Shown here in pieces: positions 1 to 8,600 of a stretch of DNA of 64,000 nt. The DNA is from Nostoc sp. FACHB-892 (GTDB taxonomy: Bacteria > Cyanobacteriota > Cyanobacteriia > Cyanobacteriales > Nostocaceae), in assembly GCF_014698795.1 (NCBI RefSeq), contig NZ_JACJTR010000017.1:62001-126000 (forward strand). Direction: 5' to 3'. The notes below the pieces were generated by a model. It ran no database searches. It was not told where the DNA came from and worked only from the letters and a program-made list of their open reading frames with translations. A program made the translations under genes and the position numbers. Position 1 is the stretch's first letter. Each line of letters begins with the position of its first letter.

Positions 1-141
1 AAAACTACCTTTTGTTCCCAGGTATCCATTGCCGATTGTAAAGACGGTTTCTTTAGAGTGTAATTGATCGGGGTCAAACTGGGTTTCGATTAAAAGCCAG
101 TCTGTGTAAATAAAATTGCGAGAATGACCTTTTGTTTGCAT
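1..141 (-). CDS. GH65 family glycoside phosphorylase/hydrolase, N-terminal fragment
   Basis: An open frame on the minus strand starts with ATG (complement of 139-141) and runs off the left edge, giving 47 codons without a stop. The translation begins MQTKGHSRNFIYTDW and contains TIGNGYLGTKGSF, which matches the conserved N-terminal beta-sandwich of glycoside hydrolase family 65 (maltose, trehalose and kojibiose phosphorylases). It lies downstream of susA on the same strand, which suits a disaccharide-metabolism locus. The substrate cannot be told from this fragment because the catalytic domain lies outside the window. Confidence 0.75.
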   Translation of the reverse strand, partial: MQTKGHSRNFIYTDWLLIETQFDPDQLHSKETVFTIGNGYLGTKGSF

Positions 142-184
142 AAAGTAGGGAATGGGGAATAGGGAATTGGGAATTAGGAAATTT

Positions 185-305
185 GGTGGATGAACGGAGT
201 TCGGAGGTGGATTCATCCAGTTCAGAGGTGGATGAATCAGTCTTTGAGGAAGATGAACAGAGTTCTAAAGTGGATGAAAAAGTCTTTGAGGTGATAAATC
301 AGTCT
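185..305. repeat. Degenerate short repeat between susA and the GH65 gene
   Basis: Variants of a 'gttcggaggtggatgaa' word recur (gttcggaggtggattcatcc, gttcagaggtggatgaatca, gttctaaagtggatgaaaaa), interleaved with 'agtctttgaggaagatgaa'-type words. A short open frame here encodes only an acidic Ser/Glu/Asp-Val repeat. This is low-complexity spacer DNA rather than a gene. It is followed by C-rich text (ccccactcaccactccccactcc) of the kind common in Nostoc spacers. Confidence 0.6.
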
Positions 306-359
306 CTAATTCTCCTTGTCCCCTCATCCCCCACTCACCACTCCCCACTCCCTACTCCC

Positions 360-2768
360 TCATCCCCTCTTATGTTTTTCCAAAATCTTTTCGGCTCTAG
401 GTTTATAAATGAGATGAAATAAGGTTTCCATATAGCGATCTCTGGCTTCGTTATTTTCTGGAGCAACAAAGTTCCAAAAACTAAATATCTTAGTAAGCTG
501 TAGTAATTGCTTACTATGTAAATGCCAATTGTATCTATTATGAATTCGCAGGCTTATCCATTCTGAGACTTCATGCCAATGTTCAGGATGAGTATCGCAT
601 TGTTCAACAAAGCCTAAAATTTTCTTTGCTGTTTCTTCTAAGTCTGTAGGATTAACATTAAATTCATTCTCTTGGTTTTCGATAATTTCTAAAGAGCCGC
701 CAAATTGAGTAGCGAAAGTTGGCAAGCCGGAAATCATCGCTTCCAAAATAGACCGACCGAAGGATTCAAAGCGGGCAAAGTGGACATAAATTCCCTGATA
801 ATCTGCAACTACTCGGTAGGCTTCGCCAATGTTGTTGCTAGGGATACGCATCCCCACCCAGCGAATTTTGCCATTGAGATGATATTGTTCAATAATGTCG
901 TGGAGTTTTCGGATTTCTTCTGCTTCTTCTGGGTTTGTAGCTTCATCTGGATGCAGTTTACTACTTAAAAGGATTAGGTTACAGCGCTCTTGCAACGCCT
1001 GACTTCGACCAAAACATTCAGCTAAACCACTGAGATTTCTGATTGAAGTGATGGGAGCAACGACAAAGATTGGTCGCTTGTTAAGGTTATCTAAATGACC
1101 AAAGATTTGGGAGTCTTCGCGGGTAAAGAGGAAGTCGTAAATTTGTGTGCGAAGGTTAGAATCTCGGTCTTCTTTTTGGCTATAGGGAAAGAAAATCTTT
1201 TCATTTACTCCCGGTGGTACTAAGTTGAATTTAGGACTAAACAAATCAATCCCATCAACCACATGATAAAGCTGCGGCATCGTAAAGCATTTGTACGACT
1301 CGTATTGGCCTATGGTGTCAGGTGTGCCGACAATTTCTTGATAGGATGATGTGATAATAAATTCGGCTGCATTCATGCTAATTAAATCAGCAGTAAATTG
1401 TACCGAGAAGTGATATTTGTCTTCTAAATCTTGCCAATATAAATTACTAAATAGATGTTTAGGTTTTTCCAAGGAATGGGCAATGTTACACTGGGTAACT
1501 TTCATTCGGCGAGATAAAAGAAAGGCTACTAAATTACCGTCGCTGTAGTTGCCAACAAGAAGATTAGGTTTACCTTGAAATTGAGCTAGTAATTCTTTTT
1601 CTGCATCTAGAGCAAAGTTTTCTAAATAAGGCCAAATCTCAAATTTAGAAATCCAATTGTTGGTAATTTCAGGATTGAATTCACCAAAAGGAACGCGCAA
1701 TATCCAAGCATTTTGAGTATCTTGGACTTTTTCTAAACGCAGGTTGCAAAATGTGCCTTCGCAGTTAGGGATTAGCCGGGTGAGAATAATCACATGGGGT
1801 TTCATACCCAGCACATCCAGACCAGCGAGTTTGATTTGTTCACGCAGTTCGTTTTCTAAGCTGCGGGCTTGTTCAAGGACATAGATAACTTGACCAAGTG
1901 TTTCATCTCTTCCTAAAACATCTTCCTGTCCAACCCAGCCGTGGATGGAAATGAGGACGACGCGAAAAACGGCGGGGACGCGGGCTACAAATGTTTCTAA
2001 GATGCCAGGTTCTGGAGAGTAAATGAGTCGGTCGAGGAGTTCTAGGGTTTCGGAAACTCGCGCCGCAGTGTTACCCCAACCCGGCTCAAAGCCGAGTTTT
2101 TGGACATCGAAGCGGAATTTTTCATAAGGTTCATCAGGCTCAAGCTGATTCAGCAATTTGAGCGCTAGCTTAATTTGTTTGGCGAGGTGAATACCTGAAG
2201 GAATGCGATCGCTCAACAGCAGCCGAATCCCATTATTTTGCAACCCCTGTAATGCTTGAAACAACATTTCTACCCAATATTGGGGGTCAGTCAACAATTG
2301 ATTGCACAGGTAACGGTTGAGGAAGGCTAAACCTTGACCGATATTTCTGGGGTCGTCAATTCTTGGGGAACTTTCGTAAAACGGGTGGAGGTCGATTTCG
2401 AGAATGTGGGGTTGGTAGCGATTGACTAAACGATCTCTGACATCTAGCAGCGCTTGAGGTGTCATCTGCTCAAACCTACTATCAGGTGTCAGTTTCCAAA
2501 CTTCCTGGTTAGCAATCTTGGGGCGAACGACGAACCAGGTACTTTGTTCTTCAAGAATTATTTCGTGGGTGTACTGTATCAGTTTGCCAACAGAAGAAGA
2601 GTAGTAAAAATAAGCAGGCTTTTGCGATTGATGACAGTAATCGGCAAAAGCTTGTAAAATCTCATTTCTCAGGAAGTAATGCTTACCTGAAGCACTCAAC
2701 GTATAAATCAACTGATGTAGAGCAGTTTTTTCATCACCGTTGAAGACAGCTTGAACTAGTTCATACAT
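360..2768 (-). CDS. susA: Sucrose synthase
   Basis: The enzyme interconverts sucrose plus a nucleoside diphosphate with NDP-glucose plus fructose in the cytoplasm; in heterocystous cyanobacteria it works mainly in sucrose cleavage. The 802-residue length is the usual one. The N-terminal regulatory half is followed by a GT-B glycosyltransferase domain from about residue 270. Hallmarks seen are the GTPDTIGQYESYKCF segment with HVVDGIDLFSPKFN after it, and the C-terminal E-x7-E donor-site motif in ARFESFGRSILEAMISGLP. The protein starts MYELVQAVF. A GH65 gene follows on the same strand about 220 bp downstream, so the two may form a sugar-catabolic unit. Identification is firm; direction of the reaction in vivo is from family knowledge. 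Confidence 0.95.
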   Translation of the reverse strand: MYELVQAVFNGDEKTALHQLIYTLSASGKHYFLRNEILQAFADYCHQSQKPAYFYYSSSVGKLIQYTHEIILEEQSTWFVVRPKIANQEVWKLTPDSRFEQMTPQALLDVRDRLVNRYQPHILEIDLHPFYESSPRIDDPRNIGQGLAFLNRYLCNQLLTDPQYWVEMLFQALQGLQNNGIRLLLSDRIPSGIHLAKQIKLALKLLNQLEPDEPYEKFRFDVQKLGFEPGWGNTAARVSETLELLDRLIYSPEPGILETFVARVPAVFRVVLISIHGWVGQEDVLGRDETLGQVIYVLEQARSLENELREQIKLAGLDVLGMKPHVIILTRLIPNCEGTFCNLRLEKVQDTQNAWILRVPFGEFNPEITNNWISKFEIWPYLENFALDAEKELLAQFQGKPNLLVGNYSDGNLVAFLLSRRMKVTQCNIAHSLEKPKHLFSNLYWQDLEDKYHFSVQFTADLISMNAAEFIITSSYQEIVGTPDTIGQYESYKCFTMPQLYHVVDGIDLFSPKFNLVPPGVNEKIFFPYSQKEDRDSNLRTQIYDFLFTREDSQIFGHLDNLNKRPIFVVAPITSIRNLSGLAECFGRSQALQERCNLILLSSKLHPDEATNPEEAEEIRKLHDIIEQYHLNGKIRWVGMRIPSNNIGEAYRVVADYQGIYVHFARFESFGRSILEAMISGLPTFATQFGGSLEIIENQENEFNVNPTDLEETAKKILGFVEQCDTHPEHWHEVSEWISLRIHNRYNWHLHSKQLLQLTKIFSFWNFVAPENNEARDRYMETLFHLIYKPRAEKILEKHKRG

Positions 2769-2970
2769 GATGACGAATCCCAGAACTTTAGTTAGGTCAC
2801 GACCTCATTTTTTTTCAGTCTCCAGTTCTGTGAGGCAGATTCCTACTTGAATGGTATGTGACCATGAAAACCAGCCGCGTCTAGCTCTAGGATGAAAAGT
2901 TACAAGAGCTTCAAATCTATTCGTCAACAGTTAACGACCGTAAACAGTGTTTATATAATTTAGGCGCGCA

Positions 2971-3357
2971 TCAGCTTATCAACCCTAATGTAATAACTTT
3001 TTGCAGGGCTTTTTCAAATGTTATTCCCTGCTTTATGCAGATATACAACAATACTATTGCGGCTGAACGAATTGAGTTATCGCAATGTATCAGAATCGGT
3101 TTGCGTAGTTCAGTGATTATCTGATACATCTGGAGCGTAACTTGATGATTAATGTCTTCAGGTTTAGTTGGAAAGTTAACGTAGTACAATCCCAAATGCT
3201 CTATTTTCTCCTGTTCATTAGCCAGCAAGCCTGTTTCGTCGGGCAAACGTAAGTTCAATACAGACTGATAACCCTCATCAGCGATTTGTTTCAGCTGATC
3301 TAGTGTAATTTGTCCAGCGATCGCTAACTCATCATTAATTTTCCTAATAATGTTCAT
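2971..3357 (-). CDS. DUF442 / beta-lactamase-hydrolase-like phosphatase-fold protein
   Basis: A protein of about 128 residues beginning MNIIRKINDELAIAG, with the typical DUF442 opening (ITLDQLKQIADEGYQSVLNLR) and a cysteine phosphatase-like loop near the C-terminus, HCDNSIRSA, matching the HCx4R pattern of the family. The fold is related to dual-specificity phosphatases, but substrates are mostly unknown; some members are fused to sulfur-handling metallo-hydrolases. An ATG six codons upstream (3375) is possible, but the chosen start fits the family N-terminus better. The gene stands alone between susA and the histidine kinase. Family assignment is fairly sure, activity unproven. Confidence 0.7.
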   Translation of the reverse strand: MNIIRKINDELAIAGQITLDQLKQIADEGYQSVLNLRLPDETGLLANEQEKIEHLGLYYVNFPTKPEDINHQVTLQMYQIITELRKPILIHCDNSIRSAAIVLLYICIKQGITFEKALQKVITLGLIS

Positions 3358-3491
3358 CAGCCGGATTAACCCCATTTTGCCGACGTTGCTCAGGCTCTAA
3401 ATTTAGCAAAGCAATTTGAGGAACTTGTGAGGAAATCACCAAAGTATAAGAAATTGGGGATCGAGGATTGGGCATGCAGAAGAGGCAGAGG

Positions 3492-3516
3492 GCAGGGGAG
3501 AGGAATTTTCCCCTGC
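3492..3516. terminator. Inverted repeat downstream of the histidine kinase gene
   Basis: GCAGGGGA (3492-3499) and TCCCCTGC (3509-3516) form a perfect 8-bp stem with a 9-nt loop just beyond the 3' end of the minus-strand kinase gene. It lies in G/A-rich spacer text and lacks a clean T-tract, so a role in transcript ending is only possible. Confidence 0.35.
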
Positions 3517-3548
3517 TCCCTGCTCCCCAGGCGCAGAGCAACAACCTA

Positions 3549-5003
3549 TTACTCCTGGCTATCTCCTTCCTGATTGAACTTTGCCGTTGCTTTTAACGGC
3601 AGGCAAATCGTAAAAGTTGCGCCCTGACTGGCGACGCTATTGGCTGTGATGCTGCCTTGATGAGCTTCTACAATGCGCTTGGCGATCGCTAACCCCAGAC
3701 CGTTGCCACTGCCTTTACGGGAGGGATCTGTTGTATAAAACTGTTCAAAAATTCGGGGCAAATCACCCTCACTAATACCTGTTCCCTGGTCTTGAATTTT
3801 CACAACTGCTTGTTTACCCTCGCTGTACCCAGAAATAAACACCAGAGAATCGGTTACTGAATGTTTGATAGCGTTGTCTAGCACATTTAAAATCGCCTGT
3901 AATAGTCGTTCTGGATCGCCTTCTAGTTGTAAATCAACCACATTTACGCGCGCAGATACACCAATAGCTTGCATTCGAGGTTCCATTGCATTGACAGCAC
4001 GGTTAATCAAACCTTGTAGTGAAAAGTTCTGCTGTTCAAGCTGAGTAACTCCTGCTTCCAATCGTCCGAGATCCAGCAGGTCATGGATCAGCCTTGATAA
4101 ACGTTTGATTTCGTTCTCGATAGTTTGAAAAAAGCGATCGCGCAATTGCGGCTCTTCGTATGCGCCACTTCTAAGTGCATCTACCGTTACCTGAACGTTG
4201 CTGATGGGTGTGCGGAGTTCATGGGAGACATTTGCTAAAAAAGCCCGGCGCTCCTGATCTAACGAAGCCAACCGTTCACTCATTCGGTTTAACTCTGCTG
4301 CTAACTGATCCAACTCATTGTTTTCATGGATAATCAGCTTGTCACCAAAATGACCACTACCTAAGCGAATTGCAAAGTTTTGCATAGTTTCAATTGGTTT
4401 TGAGAGACTCCGAGCAAAGCGAGTACTGATGAGCGCACATATCAAGATTGTCAGTGCCAGCGTTCCTAAAACGCTCCAAATCACCCTAGCGAACTGACGC
4501 TGAAGCTGATCCAAAGTCATGGACATTCGCAGCACGCCCAGTAATTGACCGTTACGCACAATTGGTCTAGCGATGTAGAGGCGATCTTCGGTTGATAAAA
4601 CCCCTTTTGCGACCCCTTGCGCCGGACGATTTTGTAGAGCTTCCGATATGCCGGTAACTTTATACCAGTCTTTAACCTGTTTATCTAGCCGTGGGTCAGA
4701 AGTTGCCAGAAGACGACCTTCTTGATTAAAAATGCGAAGTGTCACATTTTGTGGTGCTCCATACCGTTGCACCAGTAATTCTACCCTTTGCAGATTTTTT
4801 GTTTCTAAAGCATCTGCTGCACTCTCGCTTAAGGCAGCTGTCCAGTTCTCCAGATCCATTTGCCGCGATCGCATGAAGTAGGCATGGAACGACCACAGGA
4901 TGTAGCCTGCCATTACGGAGGTTCCCAAGGTGATCAGCAACAAATAAGTGGCTAGCAGCCTAGCATGTATGGAATTTACTTTGATGCGAGGCAACCAGTT
5001 CAT
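3549..5003 (-). CDS. Membrane sensor histidine kinase (HAMP-HisKA-HATPase)
   Basis: A 484-residue two-component sensor. A transmembrane helix at about residues 15-37 and a second at about 175-195 flank an extracytoplasmic sensor segment of about 135 residues. A HAMP linker (RFARSLSKPIETMQNF) follows, then a HisKA domain with the phospho-acceptor in NVSHELRTPISN and an HATPase domain with N-box VLDNAIKH, G1 DQGTGIS and G2 GNGLGLAIAKRI. The start lies 8 bp after the stop of the upstream receiver gene, so the two are surely co-transcribed. The stimulus is unknown. Architecture and spacing resemble PhoR- or VicK-type kinases, but no specific orthologue is claimed. Confidence 0.9.
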   Translation of the reverse strand: MNWLPRIKVNSIHARLLATYLLLITLGTSVMAGYILWSFHAYFMRSRQMDLENWTAALSESAADALETKNLQRVELLVQRYGAPQNVTLRIFNQEGRLLATSDPRLDKQVKDWYKVTGISEALQNRPAQGVAKGVLSTEDRLYIARPIVRNGQLLGVLRMSMTLDQLQRQFARVIWSVLGTLALTILICALISTRFARSLSKPIETMQNFAIRLGSGHFGDKLIIHENNELDQLAAELNRMSERLASLDQERRAFLANVSHELRTPISNVQVTVDALRSGAYEEPQLRDRFFQTIENEIKRLSRLIHDLLDLGRLEAGVTQLEQQNFSLQGLINRAVNAMEPRMQAIGVSARVNVVDLQLEGDPERLLQAILNVLDNAIKHSVTDSLVFISGYSEGKQAVVKIQDQGTGISEGDLPRIFEQFYTTDPSRKGSGNGLGLAIAKRIVEAHQGSITANSVASQGATFTICLPLKATAKFNQEGDSQE

Positions 5004-5011
5004 GTTTGAAA

Positions 5012-5380
5012 TTAATCCCCAGAACGACGGCGCAACACTGCTTTTATCCGTGCCAGTAGTTCACGGGTGTTGAATGGCTTGGTGACATAATCATCTGCTC
5101 CTGCTTCCAAGCCCCAAATTTTATCGATATCTTGATCTTTTGCTGTCAGCATGACAATGGGAACATCCGAAAATGCCCGAATTCGCCAACATACTTCCAT
5201 GCCGCCAACCTCCGGTAGCATGAGGTCGAGCAAAATTACATCGGGTACTTCTTTGTGGAACTGTTTGATCGCACTATGCCCATCTGCTGCTGTTGTCACT
5301 GTATAGCCTTCTTTTTGCAGCGTGTAAGTCAGGCTTTCGCGTAGGGGTGCTTCATCATCCACTAGTAATATATGCGCCAT
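5012..5380 (-). CDS. Receiver-only response regulator (OmpR-like receiver, no DNA-binding domain)
   Basis: A 122-residue receiver domain starting MAHILLVDDEAPLRESL. It has the acidic pocket (DDE), the phospho-acceptor Asp in VILLDLMLPEVGG, the conserved Thr in IVMLTAKD and the Lys in YVTKPFNTRELLARI. The last residues, ARIKAVLRRRSGD, are exactly where the linker to a winged-helix domain begins in OmpR/PhoB regulators, but a TAA stop follows and the kinase starts 8 bp later. It therefore cannot bind DNA itself as written. It is the first gene of a two-gene operon with the kinase. Confidence 0.9.
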   Translation of the reverse strand: MAHILLVDDEAPLRESLTYTLQKEGYTVTTAADGHSAIKQFHKEVPDVILLDLMLPEVGGMEVCWRIRAFSDVPIVMLTAKDQDIDKIWGLEAGADDYVTKPFNTRELLARIKAVLRRRSGD

Positions 5381-5698
5381 ATTTTAGATTAGCATTAAGT
5401 CCTAATTTTACCTTGTCAAGGAATCGCTTCTGGGGCATCCTTCTCAGGGCACAAAGATTGCTGGGGGGAGGAACAGGATTACACTAAAGGCTCAAAAATA
5501 CTTAAAACCTAGATATATCAACAAACTAGTCAAAACGATATCAAAGTCTCTCTGTATCTACGTTTTATGGTTTTTTCTGGCTACTTTTTGTCTAAGTCCC
5601 ACTAAATATTTCACGGCCGCGTAAATAGAACAATCATTGAAAATCTTTAAAGAGTTTATTCCATAATACTTTTGACTTTTGACTTCCGCCTTGCGGTA
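5381..5698. other. Intergenic region upstream of the receiver/kinase operon
   Basis: About 320 bp that must hold the promoter of the minus-strand receiver-kinase operon and the 3' end of the large hybrid kinase. It contains only AT-rich text and simple repeats such as 'cttttgacttttgacttccgcc'. No gene or clear regulatory motif was recognised. Confidence 0.5.
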
Positions 5699-8600
5699 CT
5701 AGCCTCTAAATAGGTGGTGTAAACTTTTCAATAATTCTTTAGCCGTATAGGGTTTTAATAAAACTGCTTGCACATTAGCATCAGCAGCTTGACCAAAGAC
5801 TTGAATTAAGTTCAGTCCGCTACAGGCAATAATTTGAACCTGCTTGTTTATTTTTTGCAAAGTGCGAATAGCGGTGATTCCGTCCATATCCGGCATCATT
5901 ATATCCATTAATATGGCATTGATTTGATGCTTGTGTTGGGCATAAAGCGCGATCGCCTCTATGCCATTACTGGCAGTTAGTATCTTATAGTTGTGGTTTT
6001 CCAGGATTATTGTGGCAATCTCTCGAATTTGGGCTTCATCATCTACAATCAAAATCAATTCTCCCTGTCCTGGTAGCAAATCTATCTCTTCTATACTTAA
6101 GCCTTGGGTTGCTGCCACTGCTGGTAAAAATAAGTCAAATTTGCAGCCACTACTAACATTGTTAGACACTTTGATAAAACCATCATGGCTTTTAATAATG
6201 CCAAGCACTGTTGAAAGGCCAAGACCCATACCTGTATTGACATCTTTTGTAGTAAAAAATGGCTCAAAAATTCTATTTAATATGTCTGGTGGTATGCCAA
6301 TTCCGTTATCTGCAACGGTAATCACAATATAAGGCCCAACTTTAGCATCGAGATTCATTCTGGTATAAGCTTCATCAATAAACTTATTTTCCACAGAAAT
6401 TTTGATATTGCCGCCATCTGGTAAAGCATCGCGGGCATTTACTACCAGATTCATCAACACTTGATGCAATTGTGTAGTGTCTCCACTGATAGCCCAAATG
6501 TCTTCTGGAATAATGGTGGAAAATTTAATAGATTTGGGAAATGTCTGTTTAGCAATTTGGATAATTTCTGAAATCAGGTACTCAATTTGGATAATTGTTC
6601 GCTCTTCTTTAAATCCTCGCGCAAAGGACAAGATTCGCTTCACTAAAGCTGCTCCACGTTTGGCGTTGGTTTCTACAAGTGCCAACATTTGCCTAAAACG
6701 CTCTTGGTCGTCTTGGAAAAATGTTCCCTGTAGCAATTGAGCTGCGGCCAAAATTGGTGTCAATATATTGTTCAAGTCGTGGGCAATACCACCTGCAAGA
6801 GTACCAAGGCTTTCCAATCGCTGGGTGCGAAAAAACTGTTCTTCAAGTTGTTTCTTTTCGGTGATGTCAGTATCAACAGTAAGGATAGATTTAGGTTCTC
6901 CCTCAGCATCACGCATCAATGTCCAGCGACTTTCTACAACAATTTCCTTACCGGATTTGGTAACTTGACATAACTCGCCTTGCCACGAACCACTCTCAAT
7001 TACCTTTTTTAACGGTATTTCTAGTTGCTGCTGAGTTTCTGCTGAGTACAAAATCTCCTGGAGGTCTTTTCCTATAACTTCTGTAGAAAGCCAACCGTAC
7101 ATCCGCTCTGCACCTTTATTCCAGAATAAGAGTTGAGACTGGAAATCTCGAACTAATATAGCGTCAGTAGCGATATCAAGTAAGGCGGCTTGTTCGGAGA
7201 TTTTTTGTTTTGCCAGTTTGCTCTCAGTGACATCCCTATTTGTGCCAATTATCCGAATCGGCTGACCGATTTCGTTATAGTAAACCTGACCTTTGCAGTT
7301 TAACCAGTGTAGGCTGCCGTCGGGCCAGACAATCCGATATTCTATAGATCCTTTTCCTTCCTTAATCATCCGATCTATACTCGCAGCTACAGATTCACGG
7401 TCTTCTGGATGGACTAAATTAAGATAGTCTTCAAAGGTTGGACACAAGGTGTTGGCAGGCAGACCATAAAGTGGTCCCATATTGGCAGACCAAACACCAG
7501 TATTGGCGATCAGGTTCCGATCCCATATCCCTATTTGAACAGCTTCGGTAGCTAAACTCAATCGCGCTTCACTTTCTTGCAGTGACTCTTGGGCCAGTTT
7601 GCGTTCGGTAATATCTTCAGCGATGCCACCATAGTACTGAACTTTTCCTTGGTCATCATAAACAGTAAAGCTCCGATCCCAGATCCAGCGCATCGATCCA
7701 TCAGGTCGCAAAATTCGATATTCTATTGAAGCGGATTCACCATTAAGCTGTTGCTTTGCTGCAATGGTTGTAATGTTGCGATCGTCTGGATGAACGCTGT
7801 CTATCCAAGACTCAGGGTGATCTAATAGATTGCGACAAGAGCGACCCCAAATTTTTTCATAACCAGGACTAACGTACAAGGTTCGGAATGAATCTGGATT
7901 AGCAATCCAGATGGCTGCGTGGATATTTTCGGCAATAGTGCGAAATTTCTCCTCACTCTGGCGCAATGAATCCTCAGACAGTTTGCGCTCTGTGATATCT
8001 TCGGCAATGCAACCATAGTAGTCAACTTCTCCTTGGTCATCATAGACAGCAAAACCCCGATTCCAAATCCAGCGCACCGAGTTATCAGGTCGCAAAATTC
8101 GATATTCTGCTGAACTAGATTTAGCACTAAGTAGTTGCTCTACTGATTTGGTAGCGCGATCGCGATCGTCTGGATGAATTGCCTCTAGCCAAGAGTCTGG
8201 CTGGTCGTAAAGACTTTGGCAAGAGCGGCCCCAAATATTCTCGTAAGCAGGACTAACGTACAAGGGATGGAATGAATCTGGGCTAACAATACTAATGATG
8301 GCGTGGGTGTTTTCGACAAAATTGCGAAATTTCTCCTCGCTTTGGCGCAGTGCTGCTTCGGCAAGTTGGCGTTCGCGTTGTGCGGCTTGCTGTTCGGTAA
8401 TATCTCTGCCTACCCCTTGGATTTCAACAACCTCTCCTTTGTCATTATGAATTGCGATCGCATTCCATTGAAACCAACGGATACCGTTGACTGTGAATGC
8501 ACGTCGCTCACGATTAGTCAAGGGATGGGATGAAGATTCTAAATTTGTTATATCTTCCATCGCTTCAGGCAAGTCATCTGGATGAAGAAACTGGAAAAAT

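Noticed and set aside
183-422. 79-residue open frame at the start of the window
   Set aside because: It encodes only an acidic repeat made by degenerate spacer repeats and runs into the 3' end of susA on the other strand.
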